Below the pieces are notes generated by a model that was not told where the DNA came from, did no database searches, and worked only from the letters and a program-made list of their open reading frames with translations. Both the position numbers and the translations under genes were made by a program. A stretch of 6,026 nt of DNA, taken from NCBI GenBank assembly GCA_016795125.1, contig JAEUIG010000525.1, positions 1 through 6,026 of the forward strand, written 5' to 3'. Origin of the DNA: Planctomycetaceae bacterium (GTDB lineage: Bacteria > Planctomycetota > Planctomycetia > Planctomycetales > Planctomycetaceae). Positions 1-6,026 of the stretch are shown piece after piece (position 1 is the stretch's first letter; each line of letters starts with the position of its first letter).

Positions 1-1
1 C

Positions 2-955
2 GGCCCGCGGACGACGCCCACGGTGGAGGGGGATCGCGTCTATGCACTGGGCGCGGAAGGCAAGCTGTTCTGCGTCAAGTCGGCGACGGGCAAAGTGGTC
101 TGGCAGCATGATCTCAAGGAGGAGTACGGCGCCGCGACCCCTTACTGGGGGCATTGTGCGCATCCGCTGATTCGCGGTGACTTGCTGATCGCCCTTGTCG
201 GCGGCGAAGGAACGGGAGTCGTCGCCTTCAACAAGCTGACCGGCAAGGAGGTCTGGCGCTCACTCACCGCGGGAGAGATCGGCTACTGCCCGCCGACGCT
301 CGCCACCGGCACGGCCACGCCCCAACTCCTGATCTGGCTCCCAGACCAGGTTCACGGCCTCGATCCACAGACCGGCGCCGAGCTGTGGTCGCTCCCGCTG
401 AAGCCCGATTACGGCATGTCGATTGCCGCCCCTGCTCAGGCCGGCCGGCTGGTGTTCTTCTCCGGTGTGGGGAATCAAAGCGTCCTCCTCGAGCTCGCGG
501 ACGACGGCTCCGCGCCGCGCGAAGTCTGGCGCGGCCGGAACGACACATCCGTCTCGATCGCACATGCCGGCCCGCTCGCCGTGGACAATGCACTGTTTGG
601 CTGCGATGAGAAGGGCTGGCTGCGCGGCGTCGATCTGCCGACAGGAGAGCGGCTGTGGGAAACGCTGGAGGCGACGGAACTGCAGCGCCCGGCCGGCTAC
701 GGCACGGCGTTTCTCGTCAAGAACGGCGATCGTTGGTTCCTGTTCAACGACAGCGGAGACCTGGTGGTGGCCGAGATCGATCGCGACGGGTACCGCGAGC
801 ACGGGCGGTTTCACGTCCTCGAACCGACCGGTGACGCCTTCGGCCGTCCCGTCGTCTGGAGCCACCCGGCCTTCGCGCGGAAGTGCCTGTTCGCCCGCAA
901 CGACAAGGAAATCGTCTGCGTGTCGCTGGCAGAGGAAACAGGAAACAGGAATTAG
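2..955 (+). CDS. PQQ-like beta-propeller repeat protein, 3' part (5' end outside window)
   Basis: The reading frame is open from base 2 and ends at TAG 953-955, giving 317 visible residues; the true start lies upstream. The ATG-like start at base 23 is GTG and falls inside the open frame, so it is unlikely to be the real start. The protein shows repeated blade motifs of the PQQ/BamB-like propeller type, each ending in a Gly-x-x-x-Trp pattern: GKVVWQHDL, GKEVWRSL, GAELWSLPL and GERLWETL. Each is preceded by a strand pattern such as GDRVYALGAEGKLFCV. These folds usually act as extracytoplasmic scaffolds or, less often, bind PQQ as dehydrogenases. No quinoprotein catalytic residues are evident, so a binding or structural role is more likely. 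Any signal peptide would be outside the window. The last residues (EETGNRN) are encoded by the left arm of an inverted repeat, so the C-terminus may have been extended by that element. Family is confident; function is unknown. Confidence 0.85.
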   Translation, partial: GPRTTPTVEGDRVYALGAEGKLFCVKSATGKVVWQHDLKEEYGAATPYWGHCAHPLIRGDLLIALVGGEGTGVVAFNKLTGKEVWRSLTAGEIGYCPPTLATGTATPQLLIWLPDQVHGLDPQTGAELWSLPLKPDYGMSIAAPAQAGRLVFFSGVGNQSVLLELADDGSAPREVWRGRNDTSVSIAHAGPLAVDNALFGCDEKGWLRGVDLPTGERLWETLEATELQRPAGYGTAFLVKNGDRWFLFNDSGDLVVAEIDRDGYREHGRFHVLEPTGDAFGRPVVWSHPAFARKCLFARNDKEIVCVSLAEETGNRN

Positions 956-1063
956 GAAGCGGGAGCTAAGAAGGCGGCAACAAACGGAAGGTCTTCATGG
1001 CAATTGTCGGCACTGAGTATCAACCCTAATTCCTAATTCCTACCTCCTGATTCCTGTCTCCTC
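932..1063. repeat. Imperfect purine/pyrimidine inverted repeat between propeller gene and gcvT
   Basis: The left arm starts at 932 (GAGGAAACAGGAAACAGGA, then ATTAGGA). The right arm, read on the minus strand from 1063, is GAGGAGACAGGAATCAGGA, followed by a GGTAGGAATTAGGAATTAGG-type tract. The first 19 positions of the arms match at 17, and both continue into AATTAGGA units with small gaps. The plus strand is therefore almost all purine on the left and all pyrimidine on the right, with about 70 bases between. As RNA this could form a long hairpin around the propeller stop codon, which might end transcription or protect the mRNA, although no T tract follows a short stem. The form suggests a dispersed intergenic element. 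I see no glycine riboswitch and no clear promoter in this gap. Confidence 0.6.
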
Positions 1064-2152
1064 ATGCTCACCACCGCTTTCCACTCCTGGCATGTGGCGC
1101 ACGGCGCGCGGCTCGTCGACTTCGCTGGCTGGCACATGCCGATCCAGTACACGACGATCACGGAAGAGCATCACGCGGTGCGCCGGCGCGTCGGACTGTT
1201 TGACATCGCCCACATGGGGCGCCTGCGGTTCAGCGGGCCGGACGCAGCGCGACTGCTCGACCGGCTGCTGACGAACGACGTCGCCGGTCTCAAGCTCGGC
1301 CAGGTTCGCTATGCCCTCGTCTGCCGCGATGACGGCGGCATTCTCGACGACGTGCTCGTCTATCGGTTTGAGGCGTCGTATCTCCTGGTGGTGAATGCCT
1401 CGAATCGCATCAAGATTCTCGACTGGATTGCACAGCAGCGGGCGGGCTTCGATGCCGTCGTGACCGATCTGACCCTGGATCAGCCGATGGTCGCCGTCCA
1501 GGGGCCGGGCGCAATTGGTGTCGTCGAATCGGTGCTGGAACAGCCGGTCTCCGGCATGAAGTACTACACCGCCGTCGAGTCGGTGTACGACGGACAGCCC
1601 GCGATCATCAGCCGGACCGGCTATACCGGCGAAGACGGGTTCGAACTGATCGTTCCAACAGCCGTGGCCGTCCCCTTGTGGGAGCGGCTGATGGCCAGCA
1701 GCGCCGCCGAAGTGACCGCGTGCGGACTCGGTTGTCGCGATACGTTGCGGCTCGAAGCGGCGATGCCGCTGTACGGCCACGAGCTGGACGAGTCGATCGA
1801 TCCGCTGACGGCCGGCCTCGACTTTGCCGTGAAACTTCAGAAGGGAGACTTCCACGGCCGCGCCGCCTTGCAGCAGCGCGCCGCGTCAGCGCCGGCGAAA
1901 CGGCGCGTCGGCCTGCAACTCGCAGGACGCCGCATCGCCCGCGAAGGGGCGTTGATCCACAACGGGAACTCACAGATCGGCCGCGTCACGTCCGGCACGT
2001 TCTCGCCCACGCTGGAACGGCCCATTGCCATGGCGTATGTCGATGCCGGCTCCTCCGCAGTCGGGACGCCGCTCAGCGTGGACATCCGCGGCCAGCTCGA
2101 ACAGGCGGAAGTCGTGCCGCTGCCGTTCTACCGCCGCCCCAAGACGGCGTAA
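1064..2152 (+). CDS. gcvT: Aminomethyltransferase (glycine cleavage system T-protein)
   Basis: The T-protein transfers the aminomethyl carbon held on lipoylated H-protein to tetrahydrofolate, releasing ammonia and giving 5,10-methylene-THF, in the cytoplasm. The 362 residues match the usual family length. Hallmarks in order are HVAHGARLVDFAGWHMPIQY (9-28), FDIAHMGRLRFSG (46-58), LLTNDVAGLKLGQVRYAL (68-85), DDGGILDDVLVYR (89-101; Asp96 corresponds to the catalytic Asp region), RTGYTGEDGFE (184-194) and GLGCRDTLRLEAAMPLYGHEL (221-241). The C-terminal barrel domain includes GRVTSGTFSPTL (306-317). ATG 1064 gives the standard N-terminus, but the bases before it are pyrimidine-rich repeat with no Shine-Dalgarno sequence. 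No gcvH or gcvP lies next to it in the window: a copper ATPase converges on it downstream. Other folate-dependent GcvT relatives (YgfZ, dimethylglycine or sarcosine oxidase domains) differ in length or motifs, so true GcvT is favoured. Confidence 0.95.
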   Translation: MLTTAFHSWHVAHGARLVDFAGWHMPIQYTTITEEHHAVRRRVGLFDIAHMGRLRFSGPDAARLLDRLLTNDVAGLKLGQVRYALVCRDDGGILDDVLVYRFEASYLLVVNASNRIKILDWIAQQRAGFDAVVTDLTLDQPMVAVQGPGAIGVVESVLEQPVSGMKYYTAVESVYDGQPAIISRTGYTGEDGFELIVPTAVAVPLWERLMASSAAEVTACGLGCRDTLRLEAAMPLYGHELDESIDPLTAGLDFAVKLQKGDFHGRAALQQRAASAPAKRRVGLQLAGRRIAREGALIHNGNSQIGRVTSGTFSPTLERPIAMAYVDAGSSAVGTPLSVDIRGQLEQAEVVPLPFYRRPKTA

Positions 2153-2161
2153 GCTTGCAGC

Positions 2162-2195
2162 CGGGCCATTCGCTACGAACTGCGGTCATGGCCCG
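2162..2195. terminator. Candidate bidirectional hairpin between convergent gcvT and copper ATPase
   Basis: CGGGCCAT (2162-2169) and ATGGCCCG (2188-2195) form a perfect 8-bp stem with an 18-base loop. It lies in the 33-base gap between the two convergent stop codons, and its right arm covers the last codons and stop of the ATPase gene. A symmetric hairpin here could stop transcripts from both directions. There is no T tract on either side, so it is not a canonical intrinsic terminator. Confidence 0.4.
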
Positions 2196-4777
2196 TCCAG
2201 CCGTGTGAGTCGCAGTCGCAGCGAGTTGGTGATGACCGACACCGAACTGAGACTCATCGCCGCCGCCGCAATCATCGGGCTGAGCAGCAGGCCGAACACC
2301 GGGTACAGCACTCCGGCGGCGATCGGCACGCCGAGCACGTTGTAGAGGAACGCGAAGAACAGGTTCTGGCGGATGTTCCGCATCACGGCGCGGCTGAGCA
2401 GCACGGCCCTCACGATCCCGCGCAGGTCGCTTCGCAGCAGCGTCACGTCGGCGCTTTCGATGGCGACATCGGCGCCGCTTCCCATCGCTATGCCGACGTC
2501 CGCCTCCGCCAGCGCCGGCGCATCGTTCACTCCATCGCCCGCCATGGCGACGACCTTCCCGGCATCGCGCAGTTCGCAAACCCGCTGCTGCTTCCGTTCC
2601 GGCCGCACGCCAGCCTCGAACTGATCGATCCCCAGTTGTTTCGCGACGCTGTCGGCCGTCGCCGCATTGTCGCCGGTCAGCATCAGTACGTTCAGGCCCA
2701 GCGCGTGCAGCGCGCGGACTGCGTTCGCGGAGGACGGCCGGATCGGGTCAGACACGACGAGCAATCCCGCTGCTGCGCTGTCGACGGCCGCGAACAACAC
2801 CGTATGACCGGCGGCCTGCCACGTCCGGGCGTCAGCGGCAAAAGGATTCGGCGACGGGACACCATGTTCCGCGAGAAAGTCCGGCTTGCCGATGAGGATT
2901 TGCCGCCCGTCGACCGTTCCAGCGACTCCTCCGCCGGTCGTCGACTGGAATTCCGTCGCTTGGGAGAGTGTCAGCCCGCGTTCCGCGGCCCCCTCCACGA
3001 TCGCACGTGCCCGCGGATGGTCGCTGCTGCGTTCCACCGTCGCGGCGAGGCGCAGCAGTTCGGCCTCGGAAATATCGGCAGAGGTCAGGATCGACGTGAG
3101 TTTCGGCCGTCCCTCGGTCAGCGTGCCGGTTTTGTCGAGCACCAGTGAATCGACCTTCTCCAGCGATTCCAGTGCGGCGGCGCTGCGGATCAGCACGCCG
3201 GCTCTCGCCCCGCGTCCGACTCCCACCATGACGGCCATCGGCGTCGCCAGGCCGAGCGCGCAGGGACAGGCGATGATCAGCACTGCCACGGCATTGACGA
3301 CCGCGTACGCCAGCCGCGGTTCCGGTCCCCAGATCATCCAGGCGACAAAGGTGATGATCGACACCAGCACGACTGCGGGGACAAAGTAGCCGGAGACTAC
3401 GTCCGCCACGCGCTGGATCGGCGCACGGCTCCGCTGCGCTTCGGCCACCAGTCCGACGATCCGTGCCAGCACGGTTTCGCTGCCGACGCGCTCGGCCCGC
3501 ATCACAAACGATCCGCTGCCGTTGATCGTCCCCCCGATCACCGCGTCGCCGTACGCTTTCACGACCGGCATCGATTCGCCCGTCATCAGCGACTCGTTGA
3601 TGTCGCTGCGACCTTCCACCACGTCGCCGTCGACCGGCACCTTTTCCCCTGGCCGCACGCGGAGCAGGTCGCCGACGCGCACCTGCTCCAGCGGCATTTC
3701 TTCGTCGCGGCCGTCGCGGACGATCCGCGCTGTCAGCGGCGCGAGTGACAGCAGTTCACGCAGGGCGCTTCCCGTCCGCCGCCTCGCGCCGAGTTCCAGC
3801 ACCTGGCCAAACAGGACCAGCGTGACGATTACGGCCGCCGATTCAAAATAGACCTCGACCACGCCGTGCATTTTCAGGGAATCGGGAAACAGCGACGGCG
3901 CGAGCACCGCCGCCACGCTGAACAGCCACGCCGCTCCGGTTCCCAGCGCGATCAGCGTGAACATGTTGAGCTGGCGGGAGACAAGCGACCGCCACCCCCG
4001 CACGAAGAACGGCCAGCCGCACCACAGCACGACCGGCGTCGCCAGGAAGAGTTGCAGCCATTGAGCGGAGCTCGGTGAAATCCAATTGTGCACCGGCAGT
4101 CCGGCCATCGGCCCCATGGCCAGGATCAGCAGTGGAATGCTCAACGCGACGCCGACCCACATCCGCCGGGTCATGTTCCGCAGCTCGGCGTCGGCGTGTT
4201 CATCCGCCGCGGCGGTGACCTGCTTCGGCTCCAGGTCCATTCCGCAGATCGGGCACGCGCCGGGCGTCTCCTGTTCGATCTCCGGGTGCATCGGGCAGGT
4301 CCAGACCATTTTCGATCCAGCCCCTGCCACGCCGCTCGGTTCCAGCGCCATGCCGCACTTCGGACAATCCCCCGGCCGGTCGCTCTCGACCCCTTCGCAC
4401 ATCGGGCAGTAGTACGCCGCCTGCCCGGGCGCAGGTGATCGCGCCGGCATCGGTTCGCCGAGGAACTTGCGCCGGCAGTGATCGCAGCAGAAGTAGTGCG
4501 TCCGCCCGTCGCGCTCGGCCTTGATCGCCGTTCGTGGATCGACCGCCATTCCGCAAACGGGATCGATCGCGGTCTCGACAGCCACCGGTGGCCCGCCGAG
4601 TTGGACGACCGGTAGGGACATCGCGTGTCCGACTTGCTCCGGAGGCGTCGCTGCGCTCTCCAGAAACTTGCGCCGGCAACTCGCACTGCAAAAGTAGTGC
4701 GTGTTCCCGTCACGCTCGGCGCTCAGCGCGGTCTCGGGATCGACTGTCATGCCGCAGATGGGGTCGATGGCCGTCAT
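2186..4777 (-). CDS. copA: Cu+-exporting P1B-type ATPase with two YHS and two cysteine-rich N-terminal modules
   Basis: This ATP-driven pump probably exports Cu+ from the cytoplasm. The 863 residues start with two YHS modules (about 1-42 with Cys8, Cys30, Cys34; about 68-108 with Cys75, Cys97, Cys101). Two zinc-ribbon-like heavy-metal-binding modules follow (122-147, Cys124/127/138/141; 158-185, Cys161, His164, Cys175/178). The ATPase core has TGES (399-402), the membrane CPC metal site (504-506), DKTGT with phosphorylated Asp548, SSDHP (584-588), TGDN (701-704) and GDGVND (747-752). YN (812-813) and MSLSS (841-845) in the last two membrane helices are the Cu+ (P1B-1) signature, which argues against a Zn/Cd or Co pump. 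The usual GMTCxxC HMA domain is absent. ATG 4777 places the first YHS at the very N-terminus; no Shine-Dalgarno is visible. No copper regulator lies adjacent. Family is very sure; Cu+ specificity is inferred from motifs. Confidence 0.95.
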   Translation of the reverse strand: MTAIDPICGMTVDPETALSAERDGNTHYFCSASCRRKFLESAATPPEQVGHAMSLPVVQLGGPPVAVETAIDPVCGMAVDPRTAIKAERDGRTHYFCCDHCRRKFLGEPMPARSPAPGQAAYYCPMCEGVESDRPGDCPKCGMALEPSGVAGAGSKMVWTCPMHPEIEQETPGACPICGMDLEPKQVTAAADEHADAELRNMTRRMWVGVALSIPLLILAMGPMAGLPVHNWISPSSAQWLQLFLATPVVLWCGWPFFVRGWRSLVSRQLNMFTLIALGTGAAWLFSVAAVLAPSLFPDSLKMHGVVEVYFESAAVIVTLVLFGQVLELGARRRTGSALRELLSLAPLTARIVRDGRDEEMPLEQVRVGDLLRVRPGEKVPVDGDVVEGRSDINESLMTGESMPVVKAYGDAVIGGTINGSGSFVMRAERVGSETVLARIVGLVAEAQRSRAPIQRVADVVSGYFVPAVVLVSIITFVAWMIWGPEPRLAYAVVNAVAVLIIACPCALGLATPMAVMVGVGRGARAGVLIRSAAALESLEKVDSLVLDKTGTLTEGRPKLTSILTSADISEAELLRLAATVERSSDHPRARAIVEGAAERGLTLSQATEFQSTTGGGVAGTVDGRQILIGKPDFLAEHGVPSPNPFAADARTWQAAGHTVLFAAVDSAAAGLLVVSDPIRPSSANAVRALHALGLNVLMLTGDNAATADSVAKQLGIDQFEAGVRPERKQQRVCELRDAGKVVAMAGDGVNDAPALAEADVGIAMGSGADVAIESADVTLLRSDLRGIVRAVLLSRAVMRNIRQNLFFAFLYNVLGVPIAAGVLYPVFGLLLSPMIAAAAMSLSSVSVITNSLRLRLTRLDGP
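4464..4776 (-). repeat. In-frame tandem duplication of the YHS module within the copper ATPase gene
   Basis: The segment encoding residues 2-39 is repeated at residues 69-106, an offset of exactly 67 codons (201 bases). I count 29 of 38 residues identical, including CGM, VDP, AERDG, THYFC and CRRKFL. The DNA is also similar over the CRRKFL and AERDG stretches (around 4464-4520 and 4664-4721). This points to duplication within the gene, followed by divergence at positions next to the cysteines (SAS in the first copy, CDH in the second). Confidence 0.8.
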
Positions 4778-4783
4778 GCCGGA

Positions 4784-4789
4784 ATTGTA
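4784..4789 (-). promoter_or_regulatory. Possible -10 element for the copper ATPase gene (leaderless transcript)
   Basis: Read on the minus strand, TACAAT lies six bases before the ATG at 4777. A start point at the usual distance would fall at or next to the A of the ATG, giving a leaderless mRNA. This fits the lack of a Shine-Dalgarno sequence. No good -35 box is seen at 16-18 bases: it would lie within the REP-like repeat. One hexamer match is weak evidence. Confidence 0.3.
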
Positions 4790-4792
4790 TCC

Positions 4793-4891
4793 GTTGGAGT
4801 TCAGGCTTCAGCCTGCTTGTTTTCGAATCGATGCTTGAGCGCGCGCCGCAGCAGCAGCCTGAAGGCGGCACTCCAACGGCTGAACTCCTAC
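4793..4891. repeat. REP-like imperfect inverted repeat
   Basis: Arm 1 (4793-4815) begins GTTGGAGT and ends in CAGGCTTCAGCCTG, itself nearly a palindrome. Arm 2 (4855-4877), read on the minus strand, begins with the same GTTGGAGT and ends TTCAGGCTG. The arms match at about 19 of 23 positions, with 39 bases between. A third partial copy, GGCTGAACTCCTAC, follows at 4878-4891. The AGGCTTCAGCCT core resembles short palindromic intergenic elements that recur in GC-rich bacterial genomes. It sits directly upstream of the ATPase start, so it may shape transcription from either side or simply be a passive insertion. Confidence 0.65.
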
Positions 4892-4978
4892 AAGCGAAAT
4901 CCGCTCGCCGCAACTCTCGTGGCGAATCCATGTTCGGACACAATCGGTGTTCGGTCGGCGAAGACGCGCTGTCCGGGA
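4892..4978. other. Intergenic stretch upstream of the riboswitch promoter
   Basis: No gene is seen here. One imperfect inverted repeat stands out: CGGACAC (4935-4941) pairs with GTGTTCG (4947-4953), with one G:T position and a five-base spacer. It lies roughly 40-60 bases before the predicted start point of the plus-strand transcript, a usual place for an activator site. The match to a dyad of this size could be chance, and I do not recognise the regulator. Confidence 0.25.
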
Positions 4979-4987
4979 TGGTATAAT
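4979..4987 (+). promoter_or_regulatory. Extended -10 promoter of the riboswitch/flotillin-like transcript
   Basis: TGGTATAAT is a perfect extended -10 element: TG, one base, then consensus TATAAT at 4982-4987. Transcription would begin near 4994-4995, which is the first base of the aptamer's closing helix. No strong -35 hexamer is found 16-18 bases upstream, as is common for promoters with an extended -10. Confidence 0.75.
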
Positions 4988-4994
4988 CGGCGCT

Positions 4995-5134
4995 GCAGCC
5001 TAATTCGGCTCCTTGATCGGAGTCGAAGCGGGGGACCCAGACGTGGATTGCCAGGCAATCCTTGGGGCGCAGAGCCGCATGTGCGACTCGGGGTACTTTC
5101 AAGCCCTAGCCCGACAGCTCACCTCGCCGGCGGC
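4995..5134 (+). promoter_or_regulatory. Candidate ydaO-yuaA class (cyclic di-AMP) riboswitch aptamer
   Basis: Several conserved blocks of this RNA class appear in the right order: GCGGGGGACCCA (5028-5039), TTGGGGCG (5062-5069), and CCCGACAGCTCACCTCG (5110-5126), which differs by one base from the GACAGCTAACCTCG form I recall. Helices also fit. The closing helix pairs 4995-5000 with 5129-5134, with one A-G mismatch. A hairpin pairs 5007-5012 with 5019-5024. CGGGG (5029-5033) pairs with CCTCG (5122-5126). GGATTG (5045-5050) pairs with CAATCC (5056-5061). GAG (5072-5074) with CTC (5087-5089) encloses CGCA/TGCG. GGG (5091-5093) pairs with CCC (5104-5106). Members of the class bind c-di-AMP and usually lower expression of wall, potassium or osmolyte genes. 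Here the regulated gene would be the flotillin-like gene downstream. The call rests on recalled consensus, not a covariance-model search. Confidence 0.85.
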
Positions 5135-5154
5135 CGGAACAGGTGTTTCCGGCC
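5132..5154 (+). promoter_or_regulatory. Hairpin overlapping the riboswitch closing helix (candidate expression platform)
   Basis: GGCCGGAA (5132-5139) and TTCCGGCC (5147-5154) form a perfect 8-bp stem with a 7-base loop. Its 5' arm uses bases 5132-5134, which also belong to the 3' strand of the aptamer's closing helix, so the two full helices cannot coexist. This is the arrangement expected of a ligand-controlled switch. No T tract follows, so it is not an ordinary terminator; it may act as an anti-structure or in a Rho-dependent way. Confidence 0.5.
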
Positions 5155-5174
5155 AAGTTGAAAGGGCATTCTCG

Positions 5175-5266
5175 CGCGATCGCATCGCGATGGTGGGCCC
5201 TCACGAATTCGTTGGGGCGTCTTGCGCGCCGTCCGTGAAAGCCCACGGATTGCCGTCCGAGGGCTT
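5175..5266 (+). promoter_or_regulatory. Further structured segment of the 5' leader
   Basis: Two hairpins are visible. CGCGAT (5175-5180) pairs with ATCGCG (5184-5189) around a three-base loop. A longer one pairs AAGCCC (5239-5244) with GGGCTT (5261-5266), then, across an A-A mismatch, CGGA (5246-5249) with TCCG (5256-5259), leaving a six-base loop. The segment has no convincing gene. Neither hairpin has a T tract, and neither obviously covers the ribosome binding site. Confidence 0.4.
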
Positions 5267-5293
5267 GCGCCACGTGCGCGCTGCGCCGCCCCC

Positions 5294-5300
5294 AGGGAGG
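5294..5300 (+). promoter_or_regulatory. Ribosome binding site of the flotillin-like gene
   Basis: AGGGAGG ends seven bases before the ATG at 5308. It is the only strong Shine-Dalgarno sequence ahead of a gene in the window, and it fixes the start against the in-frame ATG at 5326. Confidence 0.8.
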
Positions 5301-5307
5301 AATCGCC

Positions 5308-6026
5308 ATGTTGCTCCTGTTGCAGATGTGTGGACTCCAGGTTCCGTTGTCGTTCAGCGACGCCGTGTTTGCGGCACAGACTTTCCTGGCGGAGTTCCCC
5401 GCCGCGAAGCCCGTCTTCAGCGCCGCATTCGCGCTGCTCACCATGCTCGCGCTGATCGCGTTCGGCTGCTGGCTGACGATGCGCAGCATCCCGAACAACT
5501 CCGTCGGCGTGGTGGAAAAGCTGTGGTCGCTCACCGGTTCGGTTCCCGAGGGACGCATCGTCGCGCTCAATGGTGAGGCCGGCTATCAGGTCGACCTCCT
5601 GCGCGGCGGCATTCACCTCGGGTACTGGCGATGGCAGTACGCCGTGCACACCGCGCGGCTGGTGACGATCCCGCAGGGGAAGATCGGGTACATCTATGCG
5701 CGCGACGGCGAGCCGCTGCCTCCGCAGCAGACGCTCGGCCGCGTGATCGACTGCAACCAGTTCCAGGATGCACAGGCATTCTTGAACGGCGTCGTCGATG
5801 ACAAGCAGAACGTGCAGCGCGGGCAACGCGGCCGGCAGCGGGCCATCCTGCGCGAAGGCGTCTATGCCATCAATCCGGCGCTGTTCATCATTATGACGGA
5901 AGACGCCGTGTTCGCGCTGCCGCGCCTGCAGACGGCGCAGGAGCGGGCGCTGGTGCAGAAGTGGAGCCAGGAGCTGACCGACATCCGCGGGTTCGACCCC
6001 GTCGTCGTCGGGCGGCAGGTGAAGTC
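5308..6026 (+). CDS. Flotillin-like / SPFH-domain membrane protein, 5' part (runs off window)
   Basis: The frame is open from ATG 5308 to the window edge (239 codons, no stop). ATG 5308 has a strong Shine-Dalgarno sequence. After a short hydrophobic start, residues about 36-57 (FSAAFALLTMLALIAFGCWL) form one membrane segment, followed by IPNNSVGVVEKLWS (61-74), the typical entry into an SPFH domain. Further stretches typical of bacterial flotillin-like proteins are EGRIVALNGEAGYQVDLLRG (81-100), GYWRWQY (105-111), IPQGKIGYIYARDGE (121-135) and RGRQRAILREGVYAINPALF (174-193). Such proteins oligomerise at the membrane and organise lipid or protein microdomains. The C-terminal coiled-coil part that would confirm a full flotillin is outside the window, so an SPFH relative (stomatin/HflK type) is possible but fits less well. 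Its leader carries a c-di-AMP riboswitch candidate, so expression is probably ligand-controlled. Confidence 0.85.
   Translation, partial: MLLLLQMCGLQVPLSFSDAVFAAQTFLAEFPAAKPVFSAAFALLTMLALIAFGCWLTMRSIPNNSVGVVEKLWSLTGSVPEGRIVALNGEAGYQVDLLRGGIHLGYWRWQYAVHTARLVTIPQGKIGYIYARDGEPLPPQQTLGRVIDCNQFQDAQAFLNGVVDDKQNVQRGQRGRQRAILREGVYAINPALFIIMTEDAVFALPRLQTAQERALVQKWSQELTDIRGFDPVVVGRQVK

Noticed and set aside
260..865. Minus-strand open frame (201 codons) opposite the propeller gene
   Set aside because: It is antisense to a well-supported gene with repeated blade motifs; no family motif is seen in it.
956..1063. Glycine riboswitch ahead of gcvT
   Set aside because: The 108-base gap is too short for the usual tandem aptamer and is mostly occupied by the inverted repeat; no aptamer core was seen.
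1040..1855. Long minus-strand open frame (271 codons) opposite gcvT
   Set aside because: It overlaps a clear gcvT gene, has a composition typical of antisense frames in GC-rich DNA, and shows no recognisable domain.
4793..4891. CRISPR array
   Set aside because: The units are inverted and unevenly spaced, with only three partial copies and no regular spacers.
4778..4978. Copper-responsive operator (CueR- or CsoR-type) upstream of the ATPase
   Set aside because: No recognisable dyad of either type was found; the visible symmetry belongs to the REP-like repeat.
5013..5576. Plus-strand open frame (187 codons) starting in the aptamer
   Set aside because: It overlaps the structured leader and the flotillin-like gene in another frame, and its protein is low-complexity Arg/Ala-rich with no recognisable motif.
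5119..5826. Minus-strand open frame (235 codons) opposite the flotillin-like gene
   Set aside because: It is antisense to a conserved SPFH-type frame with a strong ribosome binding site; the protein has no recognisable domain.

Overview
The window looks like GC-rich chromosomal DNA from a planctomycete-like bacterium. This placement is inferred from three things: a PQQ-like propeller protein of the kind abundant in that phylum, a P-type ATPase whose N-terminus carries YHS and cysteine-rich metal-binding modules, and a flotillin-like protein. Two of the three predicted gene starts also lack a visible Shine-Dalgarno sequence. No marker gene is present, so the phylum call is tentative.

Layout: (1) bases 2-955, plus strand, hold the 3' part of a PQQ-like beta-propeller gene. 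(2) Bases 932-1063 hold an imperfect purine/pyrimidine inverted repeat that overlaps the end of that gene and fills the gap to the next. (3) Bases 1064-2152, plus strand, encode a complete glycine-cleavage T-protein (gcvT). (4) Bases 2186-4777, minus strand, encode a complete Cu+-type P1B ATPase with two YHS modules and two further cysteine-rich modules. It converges on gcvT, with a GC-rich hairpin at the junction. (5) Bases 4778-5307 are a 530-base divergent intergenic region. It holds a REP-like inverted repeat, a promoter with a perfect extended -10 element, a structured RNA leader, and a good ribosome binding site. (6) Bases 5308-6026, plus strand, are the 5' part of a flotillin/SPFH-family membrane protein gene that runs off the window.

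The most interesting element is the leader at about 4995-5134. Its conserved blocks and helix order match the ydaO-yuaA (cyclic di-AMP) riboswitch class. It sits directly downstream of the TATAAT promoter and about 170 bases before the flotillin-like start codon. A strong hairpin overlaps the 3' strand of its closing helix and could act as an expression platform. The implied circuit is c-di-AMP sensing controlling a membrane-organising SPFH protein, which would fit the link between c-di-AMP and envelope or osmotic stress.

The four genes do not form one functional pathway. The propeller gene and gcvT are co-oriented, but the repeat between them makes an operon doubtful. The copper ATPase and the flotillin-like gene are divergently transcribed from separate signals.
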